Origin: Chitinophagaceae bacterium
GTDB lineage: Bacteria; Bacteroidota; Bacteroidia; Chitinophagales; Chitinophagaceae
Direction: 5' to 3'
Length of the DNA: 41,167 nucleotides
Assembly (NCBI GenBank): GCA_947372235.1
Contig: CANBSW010000018.1
Coordinates: forward strand, 1-41,167
A program made the translations under genes and the position numbers. The notes beneath the pieces were generated by a model. It was not told the DNA's origin and did not search any database. It worked only from the letters and a program-made list of their open reading frames with translations. Shown piece by piece: positions 7,176 to 15,279 of this stretch (its first letter is position 1; the number at the start of each line of letters is the position of its first letter).

Positions 7176-9104
7176 TTACCAATTAAACGTTACACCCGTA
7201 TTAAAAATAAACGGAATACTGTTAAACCCTCTCACATCAAAGAATTTTTTAGACCCCAGATTCTGTGCATCTGCAAAGAATTTTACATGCTCATTCAAAG
7301 TGTAATCAGCATAAGCACCCAAAATAAAATATCCATCCAAAGCCACATCTGCTTTTTTATATCCACCTACATCATAGCGCTTGCTTACATATTTACCACT
7401 AACAGATACAGACAATCCCTTGGCAAGATCTACGGCTGCCGTAAGGTTTACTGAATGTTTTGGCCTGCGCAGCAGATAATCATAACTAACGGTATCCTTT
7501 GTGGTAATGCGGTTCTGCGTGATCTCTTCACTGCTTAAGAAAGTATAGTTGGCAGTAATGTTGATATGATCTGCCGGCTTAACATTCAGTTCCCATTCCA
7601 GTCCGTTAACCACTTGCTTAACGTAGTTGAAATATTTGAACGTGATATAATTGTAATCAATACCATTATTGATTGTTCTGTTAAAATAAACCAACCTTGT
7701 ATTGATGTTTTTTTCCGCCAGACTGATCCCACCTTCATAATTAACCGATTTCTCGGCTTCTAATTGGCTGTTGATACTTAACTGATATAAGGAAGGCGCT
7801 TTGAACCCACTTGATATACTGGCAAAAACCCTTACATTTTGATTGATGGCATACGAAGGATTAAAAGTATAGGTACTGTTATTGCCATATCTCGAATGAT
7901 CATTGTACCGGCCTCCCAGTTCTACATTCAGTTTTTTATCGGCACTGTTATAGATCATGGAGGCATACAATGCTTTCTGGTTTAAAGAGGTATCCCTGAA
8001 CTCACTGCCGTATGGTCCAAAACTGCTTACAGAAAAATAATGCTGGTTATAAGAATTATAACGATAATCAGCACCCGCTAATAAAGTAAGCCCTTCTGCT
8101 AAGTGAATACCTGCATACAATTCAACAAACTGCGATTTGCCAAAATAGGTGTTGTTCTCATAAATGGTACTGGTTCTGTCAAGACTGTCGTTCAGATAGT
8201 TTCTTTTCAGTTCACTGTACTGATAATTTCCGTTCAAGGTTAAGCCACTTTTTTTATAGATAAATCCTGTACCTGTAATGAAAGAGGTATTGTTGATGTT
8301 GTAATCTTTATCATCCGCAAAAACACCTGCATCAATACCCGCTTTATACTGGCTATACATTGCAAAAGTTTTCAGCGATAATGCCGACGATAATTGATAC
8401 AATAGCTGAGCATTACTAACCGTGCCATCATACCTGTCATTATCAAAATTCTTTTTACCGGTACTGTCATAGGCAGATGAAAAGCCATTAGTGGCTAATC
8501 TTGCAAACCTTGCCGAATAGGTAAGTTTATCTTTTTTACCATATACCTGTATGTTGTTTCTTGATGTGGCATAGTTACCCTGACTCAATGTGGCTTTAAT
8601 ATTAAATGCATTCTGCACATCTTTCTTTACTGTAATGATATTTATAACACCTGCAATGGCATCACTTCCATATAAGGTTGATTGAGCGCCCTTACATACT
8701 TCAATTCTTTCCACATCATTGATAGAAAAAAGATTCAGATCATAATCAGTGGTAATGGTAGACGGATCATTCAAAGGAATACCATCCATCAGAATCAGTG
8801 TTCTTCCTGCCGAAGCGCCACGCATATAAACGGTTTGCACGGCACCTGCATTGTTAAGCGCGCCATTAATGGTAATACCTGCCTGCTCATTCAATAACTG
8901 GGCAACTGTTTTGCCATTGCTTTTGGCAATTTGTTCTTTGGTAATCACGGTAATTACTTTACCGGTTGTACTTTGTTTCTGTTCCAGTTTGTTGGCGGTA
9001 ACCACCACTTCATCCAAAACTTTGATTGTTGGTTGTGTGTCTTTTTGTGCAAAGACCGTACTGCCTGTAAGCAGCGTTGCGAGGAGCGTGAATGTTTTGC
9101 TCAT
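7176..9104 (-). CDS. btuB: BtuB-like TonB-dependent receptor (probable cobalamin/corrinoid uptake)
   Basis: A 642-residue outer-membrane receptor. The signal peptide is MSKTFTLLATLLTGSTVFAQ. A TonB-box-like VLDEVVVTANK follows, then the plug domain (QLLNEQAGITINGAL, VYMRGASAGRTLILMDGIPLND, ERIEVCKGAQSTLYGSDAIAGVINII). The remainder, to about residue 640, is a 22-strand barrel ending in VTFNW. It has no carboxypeptidase-like N-terminal domain, and its size and plug are BtuB-like. A cobalamin riboswitch lies in its leader, which strongly indicates corrinoid import driven by TonB. It heads the block with the CWC protein and probably cobC. The btuB name rests on riboswitch context plus plug similarity; no ligand-binding evidence is available. 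Confidence 0.85.
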   Translation of the reverse strand: MSKTFTLLATLLTGSTVFAQKDTQPTIKVLDEVVVTANKLEQKQSTTGKVITVITKEQIAKSNGKTVAQLLNEQAGITINGALNNAGAVQTVYMRGASAGRTLILMDGIPLNDPSTITTDYDLNLFSINDVERIEVCKGAQSTLYGSDAIAGVINIITVKKDVQNAFNIKATLSQGNYATSRNNIQVYGKKDKLTYSARFARLATNGFSSAYDSTGKKNFDNDRYDGTVSNAQLLYQLSSALSLKTFAMYSQYKAGIDAGVFADDKDYNINNTSFITGTGFIYKKSGLTLNGNYQYSELKRNYLNDSLDRTSTIYENNTYFGKSQFVELYAGIHLAEGLTLLAGADYRYNSYNQHYFSVSSFGPYGSEFRDTSLNQKALYASMIYNSADKKLNVELGGRYNDHSRYGNNSTYTFNPSYAINQNVRVFASISSGFKAPSLYQLSINSQLEAEKSVNYEGGISLAEKNINTRLVYFNRTINNGIDYNYITFKYFNYVKQVVNGLEWELNVKPADHINITANYTFLSSEEITQNRITTKDTVSYDYLLRRPKHSVNLTAAVDLAKGLSVSVSGKYVSKRYDVGGYKKADVALDGYFILGAYADYTLNEHVKFFADAQNLGSKKFFDVRGFNSIPFIFNTGVTFNW

Positions 9105-9235
9105 TGTTATTTTGTTTTTTAATGGAACAATGAGCTTTCAGGAAAATAAAAAAACGGAGAAATAATAAATTGCCGCTGCAGCAGCCGTTTACAATTCCAT
9201 GCTTTTCGCCCGAAAGCCGTGAATAAATAGTTTGC

Positions 9236-9455
9236 ACCTGGCAGGTCTTCTGGCTTGCTCTCTGTTGATCACCTTCCCATTTCAGTTTACCCAAAACAGT
9301 GGTTTGAAGATTCAACGAGCGTGGGTGAAAAGTGTGTATCGCAAAAAAATACTCACGACTGACGACTCACCACTCACGAAAAGCTTACAGCTACGGGGAT
9401 AGCGCCGGAATCACACCGGACTTCCCTTTTAATCCCGTTTAAAGCGGGAACCAAA
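9236..9455 (-). promoter_or_regulatory. Cobalamin (B12) riboswitch
   Basis: On the minus strand, in order: GGGAAG then TCCGGTGTGATTCCGG; ATCCCCGTAGCTGTAA; the core CCACTG at about 9297-9302; GGGAAGG; and the B12 box GCCAGAAGACCTGCC at about 9241-9255. This is the expected order and spacing of the cobalamin aptamer. About 130 nt of further leader (9105-9235), with GC-rich dyads such as the GCTGCTGCAGC region, can hold the expression platform. It should lower expression of the BtuB-like gene when adenosylcobalamin is abundant. The arm between CTGTAA and CCACTG is long and contains a heptamer repeat, listed separately. Outer bounds are approximate. Confidence 0.92.
9352..9379. repeat. Four tandem heptamers inside the riboswitch
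   Basis: Reading + strand, four 7-nt units follow one another: CTCACGA, CTGACGA, CTCACCA, CTCACGA. They lie in the peripheral arm of the cobalamin riboswitch, between the conserved CTGTAA and CCACTG segments. Part of the array can pair with the CACCCAC region near 9325. Confidence 0.85.
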
Positions 9456-9462
9456 TACGCTG

Positions 9463-9470
9463 CAAATGTA
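9463..9470 (-). promoter_or_regulatory. Probable promoter -7 box for the riboswitch/btuB transcript
   Basis: The minus strand reads TACATTTG, a match to the Bacteroidota TAnnTTTG element. A TTTC lies 19 nt upstream as a 3/4 match to the -33 TTTG. Transcription would begin near 9456, just before the first conserved riboswitch segment. Confidence 0.6.
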
Positions 9471-9538
9471 ATGTCAGGGTTGGGATAATGAAATATAGTT
9501 TAGGTTAAGTTGTACACGGGCAGTTGATAATTTGTTAA

Positions 9539-9606
9539 GCTGAATGCTAAATGCATAATGCCGAAGGCTTTACACATTGATTTGCATTTGGCCTTATGCA
9601 TTCAGC
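9539..9606. repeat. Intergenic inverted repeat with heptamer-like words
   Basis: GCTGAATGC (9539-9547) is complementary to GCATTCAGC (9598-9606). Overlapping it, AATGCATAA (9550-9558) can pair with TTATGCATT (9594-9602), so two alternative stems compete. The left arm reads as 7-nt words: GAATGCT, AAATGCA, TAATGCC. Further GCATT words continue to about 9633. It occupies the divergent gap between the riboswitch promoter and the permease gene. The permease promoter may be TACATTTA near 9650, a weak match. Confidence 0.6.
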
Positions 9607-9670
9607 ATTGCGCATTTTGCATAAAGCATTCAACCTTTTTCCCTACATTTAAACCCACACTCTAAAATCT

Positions 9671-11032
9671 ATGCAGGGAAAACAAAAACTAAACCTCTTC
9701 AGTTTCACGATGATCGTGGTTGGGCTGGTAATTGGGATGGGTATTTTCAGAACAGCTGCCACCAGTGCCAAATTTGCCATTGAACCTTCTGTTTATTTTA
9801 CCGCGTGGCTGGTGGGTGGTTTTGTGGCACTTTGTGGTGCATTAACTTATGCGGAGATCGGCAGCCGATATCCGGTTACCGGTGGGTATTATAAAGTGTT
9901 TTCCTATGCCTATCATCCCAGTATCGCTTTTGCAATTAATTGTATCATATTAATCAGCAATGCAGCCAGTTTAAGCGGCGTAGCTTTAATTGGCAGTGGT
10001 TATATCACTAAATTATTTCCGCAATTTGTTTGGACGGATATTGATAAAGCCCTCATCAGTTGCGGTGCCATTTTTATTTTTTATGGGATCAATCTCATGG
10101 GTTTACGCATGAGTTCAAAGGCTCAGAATATTTTAATGATGATCAAGATCGGAATGATCGTTGTTTTGATCATGGCATTGTTTTTTCCACATCACGATGT
10201 GGCATCAACCGTTGCTGCGGTTACAACTCCGGCAGCCGCTCCATCAATGAGCTGGATTCAGAGTTTTGGATTTAGCCTGATTGCCGTATCATTTACCTAT
10301 GGCGGTTATCAGCAAACCATCAATTTTGGAAACGAAGTAGAGAAACCGGCTAAAAATATTCCGCGTGGTATTTTTATCGGTATCGCTATCATTATCGGAT
10401 TATACCTTCTCGCTAACCTGAGTTATTATACCATTGTTGGTTTTGATAATATGAAAGGCGAAAAAGAAATTGCCTATGTGGTCATCAACAAAACCTTTGG
10501 CAAGATTGGTGCCGATATATTTTCCTTCTTTTTATTTTTTGGAGTACTGGCTTATGTAAATGCATTATTGATGAGTAACCCAAGGGTAATGTATGCCATG
10601 AGCGGGGAAGGGGTTTTGCCAAAAATATTCTCCAGACAAAATCCAAAGAACGAAGTGCTCACGGTTTCACTAACCGTATTTGCTGCCATGTGTATCATCA
10701 TCTTATTCTTTGCACAAACTTTTGAAAAGATTTTAAACTTCACCATCTTTTTAGATTGTTTTGGTATGGTGGCATCAAGCGCTACTATTTTCGTACTGCG
10801 TAAGCGTACAAAAAATTTAGACGGTACCGGCATTTATAAAATGAAATTCTTTCCCATACAAACATTGGTGTTCATGAGTGCCTATTTATTTGTTGGAGTT
10901 AGTATTGCCATTCAAACACCAGATGCTGCTATCATTGGTGTTTCAGTATTAGCGGCATTTATGGTGATCTATTTTGTAGCTAAAAAATTCACTCAACCAA
11001 ATACACCTGCAGCGACAGGTATGGAGGAATAA
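9671..11032 (+). CDS. APC-superfamily amino-acid permease
   Basis: A 453-residue polytopic protein with about 12 membrane helices. It opens with LFSFTMIVVGLVIGMGIFRTAA, the unwound helix 1 motif of APC permeases (GxGIF). Later come ALTYAEIGSRYPVTGGYY in helix 2-3, and FTYGGYQQTINFGNEVEKPAKNIPRGI in helix 6 and the loop after it, all characteristic. It should import an amino acid by cation symport or exchange substrates across the inner membrane. Only 2 bp separate it from the following PLP enzyme of the Cys/Met metabolism family, so the permease probably handles that enzyme's substrate or product; a sulfur or other small amino acid is inferred. Confidence 0.85.
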   Translation: MQGKQKLNLFSFTMIVVGLVIGMGIFRTAATSAKFAIEPSVYFTAWLVGGFVALCGALTYAEIGSRYPVTGGYYKVFSYAYHPSIAFAINCIILISNAASLSGVALIGSGYITKLFPQFVWTDIDKALISCGAIFIFYGINLMGLRMSSKAQNILMMIKIGMIVVLIMALFFPHHDVASTVAAVTTPAAAPSMSWIQSFGFSLIAVSFTYGGYQQTINFGNEVEKPAKNIPRGIFIGIAIIIGLYLLANLSYYTIVGFDNMKGEKEIAYVVINKTFGKIGADIFSFFLFFGVLAYVNALLMSNPRVMYAMSGEGVLPKIFSRQNPKNEVLTVSLTVFAAMCIIILFFAQTFEKILNFTIFLDCFGMVASSATIFVLRKRTKNLDGTGIYKMKFFPIQTLVFMSAYLFVGVSIAIQTPDAAIIGVSVLAAFMVIYFVAKKFTQPNTPAATGMEE

Positions 11033-11034
11033 CA

Positions 11035-12210
11035 ATGGACGATCTCTCTTTTATCCTGAATGAGCTTGGCGAAGAACGTGATGATTATTTCCGTGCCGTT
11101 GCCCCGCCCATTATGCAAACCAGTAATTTTGTTTTTGCCAAAGTGGAAGATCTGCGTAAGGCTTTTGAAGATGAATATTCTACCTGGTTGTATAGCCGCG
11201 GCTTAAACCCAACAGTTGAGATCCTTCGAAAAAAATTAGCTGCTTTAGATGAAGCCGAAGACTGTCTCGTTTTCAACAGTGGTGCTGCAGCCATTTTTGC
11301 GGCAGTATTGGCCAACGTAAAAAGCGGCGATCATATCCTCAGCGTTCAAAAACCCTATACATGGGCACAAAGAATGTTTGAAGTGATCCTTCCACGCTTC
11401 CATGTGAGTGTTACTTATATTGATGGAACCGAGATTGAAAATTTCGAGAACGGTATTCAACCCAATACTGCGATTATCTATTTAGAATCACCTAACAGCT
11501 GGTTCTATCAATTGCAGGATCTGGAAGCCGTTGCAAAACTGGCTAAGAAACATTCTATCATTACTATTTGCGATAACAGTCATTCAACACCCCTCTATCA
11601 AAAACCCATCACCATGGGTATCGATCTGGTTCTGCAATCAGCTACCAAATATATTGGCGGCCACAGCGATACGGTTGCCGGTGTTCTTAGCGGCAGCCGC
11701 TCAATGATCGAACGCATCTTCAACAGCGAATACATGAATATCGGATCTGGTATCCAGCCATTCAATGCCTGGTTACTCATCCGCGGATTAAGAACTTTAC
11801 CGGCCCGTTTGGAAAGAATTACCCGAACAACTTTACAAATTGTTGATTTTTTGAAGAACCATCCAAGGGTTGACCAGGTCATATTCCCACTGGATCCTTC
11901 CTTTCCTCAATATGAACTGGCCAAAAAACAAATGACCGGTGCCTGCGGACTTCTCACTTTCTTAATAAAAGCCGAGAACTGTAAAACCATCGAAACCTTC
12001 TGCGATTCACTCAAACATATCCTTATGGCAGTTAGCTGGGGTGGCTACGAATCACTCATCCTGCCCAAATGCGCAGGTATGAAACCCGAAACATTCAACC
12101 CCAATAACTCCGAACACCGCTCACTCAGGTTATATGTGGGTTTGGAAGAGGCAGATTACATTATTTCAGATCTCAATACTGGTTTTGAAGCGATTAAACA
12201 CCTTTCATAA
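11035..12210 (+). CDS. Cys/Met metabolism PLP-dependent enzyme (cystathionine gamma-synthase/lyase family)
   Basis: A 391-residue PLP fold-type I enzyme of normal length for the trans-sulfuration family. Signatures: YSRGLNPTVEILRKKLAALD, then NSGAAAIFAA for phosphate binding, ESPNSWF, ICDNSHSTPLYQKP, and QSATKYIGGHSDTVAG, where K205 is the Schiff-base lysine. The C-terminal half has RSLRLYVGLEEAD, the carboxylate-binding Arg segment. Family members act as cystathionine synthases, lyases, methionine gamma-lyases or O-acetylhomoserine sulfhydrylases, and sequence alone does not separate them here. In place of the common S/NPT-LEE pattern it has an unusual ESPNSW. It is translationally adjacent to an amino-acid permease, hinting at catabolism or salvage of an imported amino acid. 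Confidence 0.85.
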   Translation: MDDLSFILNELGEERDDYFRAVAPPIMQTSNFVFAKVEDLRKAFEDEYSTWLYSRGLNPTVEILRKKLAALDEAEDCLVFNSGAAAIFAAVLANVKSGDHILSVQKPYTWAQRMFEVILPRFHVSVTYIDGTEIENFENGIQPNTAIIYLESPNSWFYQLQDLEAVAKLAKKHSIITICDNSHSTPLYQKPITMGIDLVLQSATKYIGGHSDTVAGVLSGSRSMIERIFNSEYMNIGSGIQPFNAWLLIRGLRTLPARLERITRTTLQIVDFLKNHPRVDQVIFPLDPSFPQYELAKKQMTGACGLLTFLIKAENCKTIETFCDSLKHILMAVSWGGYESLILPKCAGMKPETFNPNNSEHRSLRLYVGLEEADYIISDLNTGFEAIKHLS

Positions 12211-12255
12211 CAAATATTCAACCCTTTACTGCGATTCCTTTCCGTCTGTCTAAAA

Positions 12256-12288
12256 TTTAGGCACATGGACGGGAAACCGTTAATTTTG
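12256..12288 (+). promoter_or_regulatory. Probable promoter of the tolC-MFP operon
   Basis: TAATTTTG at 12281-12288 matches TAnnTTTG. TTTA at 12256-12259 is a 3/4 match to the -33 box with 21-nt spacing. The -7 box ends only 6 nt before the chosen ATG, so the mRNA would have almost no leader. Confidence 0.45.
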
Positions 12289-12294
12289 TTATAT

Positions 12295-13758
12295 ATGAGA
12301 AAGATTTTGATACTTATATGTTGCACAGCCTTTATTCAGGGCCATGCACAAAGATCGTCCGACAATTGGGATCTCAGGCATTGTATTGAACATGCCATTC
12401 AGTTTAATGTATCGATTAAACAGGCCGATATTCAGGCCAGAATCGCCGCTTTACAGGTTAAGCAGGCCAAGTATAATGTTTATCCAACATTGAATGGATC
12501 AGCTTCTACGGGTGTTCGTTTTGGCCGGTCCATCGATCCTACCACCAATACTTTCGCAACCTCACAATTCCTTTACCAAAATTTTGGACTGAATTCTCAG
12601 GTTACCGTATATGCAGGCGGACGATTGAAAACTTCTCAGGAAGTTGCCCAGTTTAATGCACAGGCAGCGCTGGCCGATGTGGCAAAAGCGTCCAATGACA
12701 TTGCTTTTAATGTAGCAACTTATTATTTACAGGTACTGGCGTCTAAGGAACAGATCAATATCAGCGAAGTACAGATAGCGCAAACCCAAAACCAGTTTGA
12801 TATCACTAAAAAAAGAGTGGATGCCGGCGTTTTACCTGAATTAAACCTGGCCGAAGTAGAAGCCCAGCTGGCAACAGACAGCAGTAATTATTATACTTCT
12901 AAGGGTAATTATGAACAGGCCCTCTTAAGTTTACGTGCATTATTGAACCTGGATACCGATGTGTTATTTGGTATAGAAACGCCCCCGGTAGACCAGATTC
13001 CGATCGAATCATTTGCTGATCTTCAGCCAGAGAACGTTTATGAAACAGCTTTGAAATTTCAACCCCTGCAAAAGGCCAATGATCTTCGTATCAAATCGGC
13101 ACAGAAAACCATCCAGTTGGAAAAATCTTTTTTATCGCCTACACTGAACTTTGGGGCTAACCTGAGTACCAATTTCTCAAACTCATTCAAAAAAACCACC
13201 GGAGCAACTTTTTTGGGCTATAGTCCGATTACCGGTGCAGAACCAGTTGTCAATCTGAGTAATGTTAACTACTATGTACAAAACCCACTTTATAAAATAT
13301 CACAAACAAATCGTGGTTTGGGAGATATCTGGGAAGGATGGGGTAAACAGCTGGATAATAATTTCGGACAAAATGCAGGGTTCACGTTAAGTATTCCTAT
13401 TTATAATAACCGTTCTGCCAGGATCAATATTGAAACAGCAAAGCTGAACCTTAAAACAGCAGAACTCAGAAAAGCACAGAGTGATCTTACACTTCGTCAG
13501 GATATTTACACAGCCTACACCAATGCCGTAACTGCCTTACAAAAATTTAATGCCGGTAAGAAAACGGTAGAAAGCACACAAAAAGCATATGAATTTGCAT
13601 TGAAAAGATATGATGTCGGACTGCTGAGTTCATTAGACCTGATCACTAACCAAAACAATGTTTTACGGGCTAAAGTGCAACAACTCACCAGCCAGTATGA
13701 TTATGTTTTTAAAATGAAATTGCTGGAATTCTATAAAGGGAAAGGATTGAAATTATAA
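12295..13758 (+). CDS. TolC-family outer-membrane efflux channel
   Basis: I choose the ATG at 12295, which gives a clean signal peptide (MRKILILICCTAFIQGHAQ) and 487 residues. An upstream ATG at 12265 would add ten residues and overlap the predicted promoter. The mature part shows the two-fold helical-hairpin repeat of TolC proteins (LRHCIEHAIQFNVSIKQADIQ at the start, DVGLLSSLDLITNQNNVL near the end, plus the GGRLKTSQEVAQFNAQAAL segment). It forms the trimeric outer-membrane exit duct of a tripartite exporter. The next gene, 59 bp downstream, encodes the matching periplasmic adaptor. No inner-membrane pump is encoded in this operon. Confidence 0.85.
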   Translation: MRKILILICCTAFIQGHAQRSSDNWDLRHCIEHAIQFNVSIKQADIQARIAALQVKQAKYNVYPTLNGSASTGVRFGRSIDPTTNTFATSQFLYQNFGLNSQVTVYAGGRLKTSQEVAQFNAQAALADVAKASNDIAFNVATYYLQVLASKEQINISEVQIAQTQNQFDITKKRVDAGVLPELNLAEVEAQLATDSSNYYTSKGNYEQALLSLRALLNLDTDVLFGIETPPVDQIPIESFADLQPENVYETALKFQPLQKANDLRIKSAQKTIQLEKSFLSPTLNFGANLSTNFSNSFKKTTGATFLGYSPITGAEPVVNLSNVNYYVQNPLYKISQTNRGLGDIWEGWGKQLDNNFGQNAGFTLSIPIYNNRSARINIETAKLNLKTAELRKAQSDLTLRQDIYTAYTNAVTALQKFNAGKKTVESTQKAYEFALKRYDVGLLSSLDLITNQNNVLRAKVQQLTSQYDYVFKMKLLEFYKGKGLKL

Positions 13759-13817
13759 TAACTGATTAATGCAGGTAGTTAATTAACCATTGTTGATGTT
13801 ATACGAAAATTCGTTTT

Positions 13818-15182
13818 ATGAATAAGAAATTGATCTGGATAATTGTTTTGCTGGTAGTGATCATTGGAACACTTATCGGGCTTAAAAAAGCCGGAGTAAT
13901 TGGAAAAGAAGAAGGTATTAAAGTAACTTCTGAAAAAGTTACGGTAAGAACCATTATTGAAACAGTGAATGCCAGTGGTAAAGTATATCCTGAAATTGAA
14001 GTAAAAGTAAGTCCCGATATCAGCGGGGAAATTGTGGAGTTAAATGTAAATGAAGGCGACAGTGTTAAAAAAGGGCAGATCCTTGCAAGGATCTATGCAG
14101 ATATTTATCTTACCCAGCGTGATCAGGTAGTTGCCGGAGTTAATCAAACCAAGGCACAGTTATCCAACTCAACAGCCAATCTTGCAGGTTTAAAAGCCAC
14201 ATTGGATAATTTAAAAAAGACCTATGACCGCCAGTTAAAATTATTGAATGATAAAGTGATCTCCCGCTCAGAGTTTGAGGGTTCAGAGCAGGCTTACCTT
14301 ACTGCCCAGGCAAATTATAATGGAGCCAGAGAAGGATTAAAAAGTGGTGAGGCATCGATACAAAGTGCAGAAGCACAATTATCCAAAGCCGATAAAGACC
14401 TTTCCAGAACAGTGATCATTTCTCCAATGGATGGAATGGTAAGTTTGATGAATGTAAAAAAAGGAGAACGTGTTGCCGGTAACAGTTTTAATGTAGGAAC
14501 AGAAATGATGCGTGTTGCCGATATGCGCAGCATTGAAGTAAGAGTAGATGTTGGTGAAAACGATATCCCTAAAGTAAAACTGGGCGATACAGCTATTGTT
14601 GAAGTAGATGCATACACCAATAGAAAATTCAAGGGACTGGTTTACAAAATTGCCAATCCTAATACCGGACTTACAGCCAATTCCAGTGCAGAAGTAACCA
14701 ACTATAAAGTACATATCCGCTTGCTGCCTGCCAGTTACCAGGATCTGGTTGGTCATGGCAAAGGGTTTCCTTTCCGCCCGGGTATGAGTGCAAGTGCAGA
14801 TATTCAAACCCAGACCAAACACAATGTATTGTCTGTTGCATTGAATGCGGTAACAACCCGTGATAAAAAAGGCGATAAAAATCCAAATGATAAAACAGAT
14901 GAAAAAGATAAAAAACCAGACGAAAACAAAGCAAAATCAACAAGCGCGGATGATGATATTCAAACCGTAGTGTATCTGTTACAGAAAGACAATAAAGTGA
15001 AAAGAGTGGTTGTTAAAACAGCCATACAGGATCTGAATAATATTGAGATAACAGAAGGCTTGAAAGAAGGAGATGAAGTGATCACCGGCCCTTATTCAGT
15101 AGTTAGTAAAACATTGAAAGAAGGAACCCTGGTAAAAGTGGTTCCCAAGGAGAAATTATTTGAAGAAAAGAAATCTAATTAA
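13818..15182 (+). CDS. Membrane fusion protein (HlyD/MacA-type periplasmic adaptor)
   Basis: A 454-residue adaptor with an N-terminal membrane anchor (residues about 4-22, IWIIVLLVVIIGTLIG). A lipoyl half-motif follows around VSPDISGEIVELNVNEGDSVKKGQIL, then a long coiled coil (about 95-195), the second lipoyl half at SPMDGMVSLMNVKKGERV, and beta-barrel domains. An insertion at about 350-377, almost entirely Lys, Asp, Glu, Asn and Pro, lies between the barrel and membrane-proximal domain. It follows tolC, and a strong terminator follows it, so the operon has two genes. The pump partner, perhaps MacB-like, must be elsewhere. Confidence 0.85.
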   Translation: MNKKLIWIIVLLVVIIGTLIGLKKAGVIGKEEGIKVTSEKVTVRTIIETVNASGKVYPEIEVKVSPDISGEIVELNVNEGDSVKKGQILARIYADIYLTQRDQVVAGVNQTKAQLSNSTANLAGLKATLDNLKKTYDRQLKLLNDKVISRSEFEGSEQAYLTAQANYNGAREGLKSGEASIQSAEAQLSKADKDLSRTVIISPMDGMVSLMNVKKGERVAGNSFNVGTEMMRVADMRSIEVRVDVGENDIPKVKLGDTAIVEVDAYTNRKFKGLVYKIANPNTGLTANSSAEVTNYKVHIRLLPASYQDLVGHGKGFPFRPGMSASADIQTQTKHNVLSVALNAVTTRDKKGDKNPNDKTDEKDKKPDENKAKSTSADDDIQTVVYLLQKDNKVKRVVVKTAIQDLNNIEITEGLKEGDEVITGPYSVVSKTLKEGTLVKVVPKEKLFEEKKSN

Positions 15183-15203
15183 TAATAAATAAGATTACAA
15201 TAG

Positions 15204-15231
15204 CGGCGGACATTGTCCGCCGTTTGTTTTT
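15204..15231 (+). terminator. Intrinsic terminator of the tolC-MFP operon
   Basis: CGGCGGAC (15204-15211) and GTCCGCCG (15215-15222) form an 8-bp GC-rich stem with an ATT loop, directly followed by TTTGTTTTT. This is a textbook intrinsic terminator 20 bp after the MFP stop codon. Confidence 0.85.
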
Positions 15232-15256
15232 ATAGCATACCGGTTTCGTATGTTTG
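15223..15256 (+). promoter_or_regulatory. Probable gpsA promoter
   Basis: TTTG at 15223-15226 and TATGTTTG at 15249-15256 are spaced by 22 nt, both matching the Bacteroidota consensus. The -33 box is part of the preceding terminator's T tract. The -7 box covers the ATG at 15250, which argues that the real gpsA start is the later ATG at 15280. Confidence 0.6.
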
Positions 15257-15279
15257 TAAAATCATTAAACGATTTGGAA

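Noticed and set aside
9010..9315. 101-residue minus-strand frame across the btuB start and leader
   Set aside because: It covers the signal peptide region of the btuB-like gene in another frame and the conserved 3' half of the cobalamin riboswitch; its sequence has no coding character.
14379..14822. 147-residue minus-strand frame inside the membrane fusion protein gene
   Set aside because: Antisense to conserved lipoyl and beta-barrel segments, and biased in composition.
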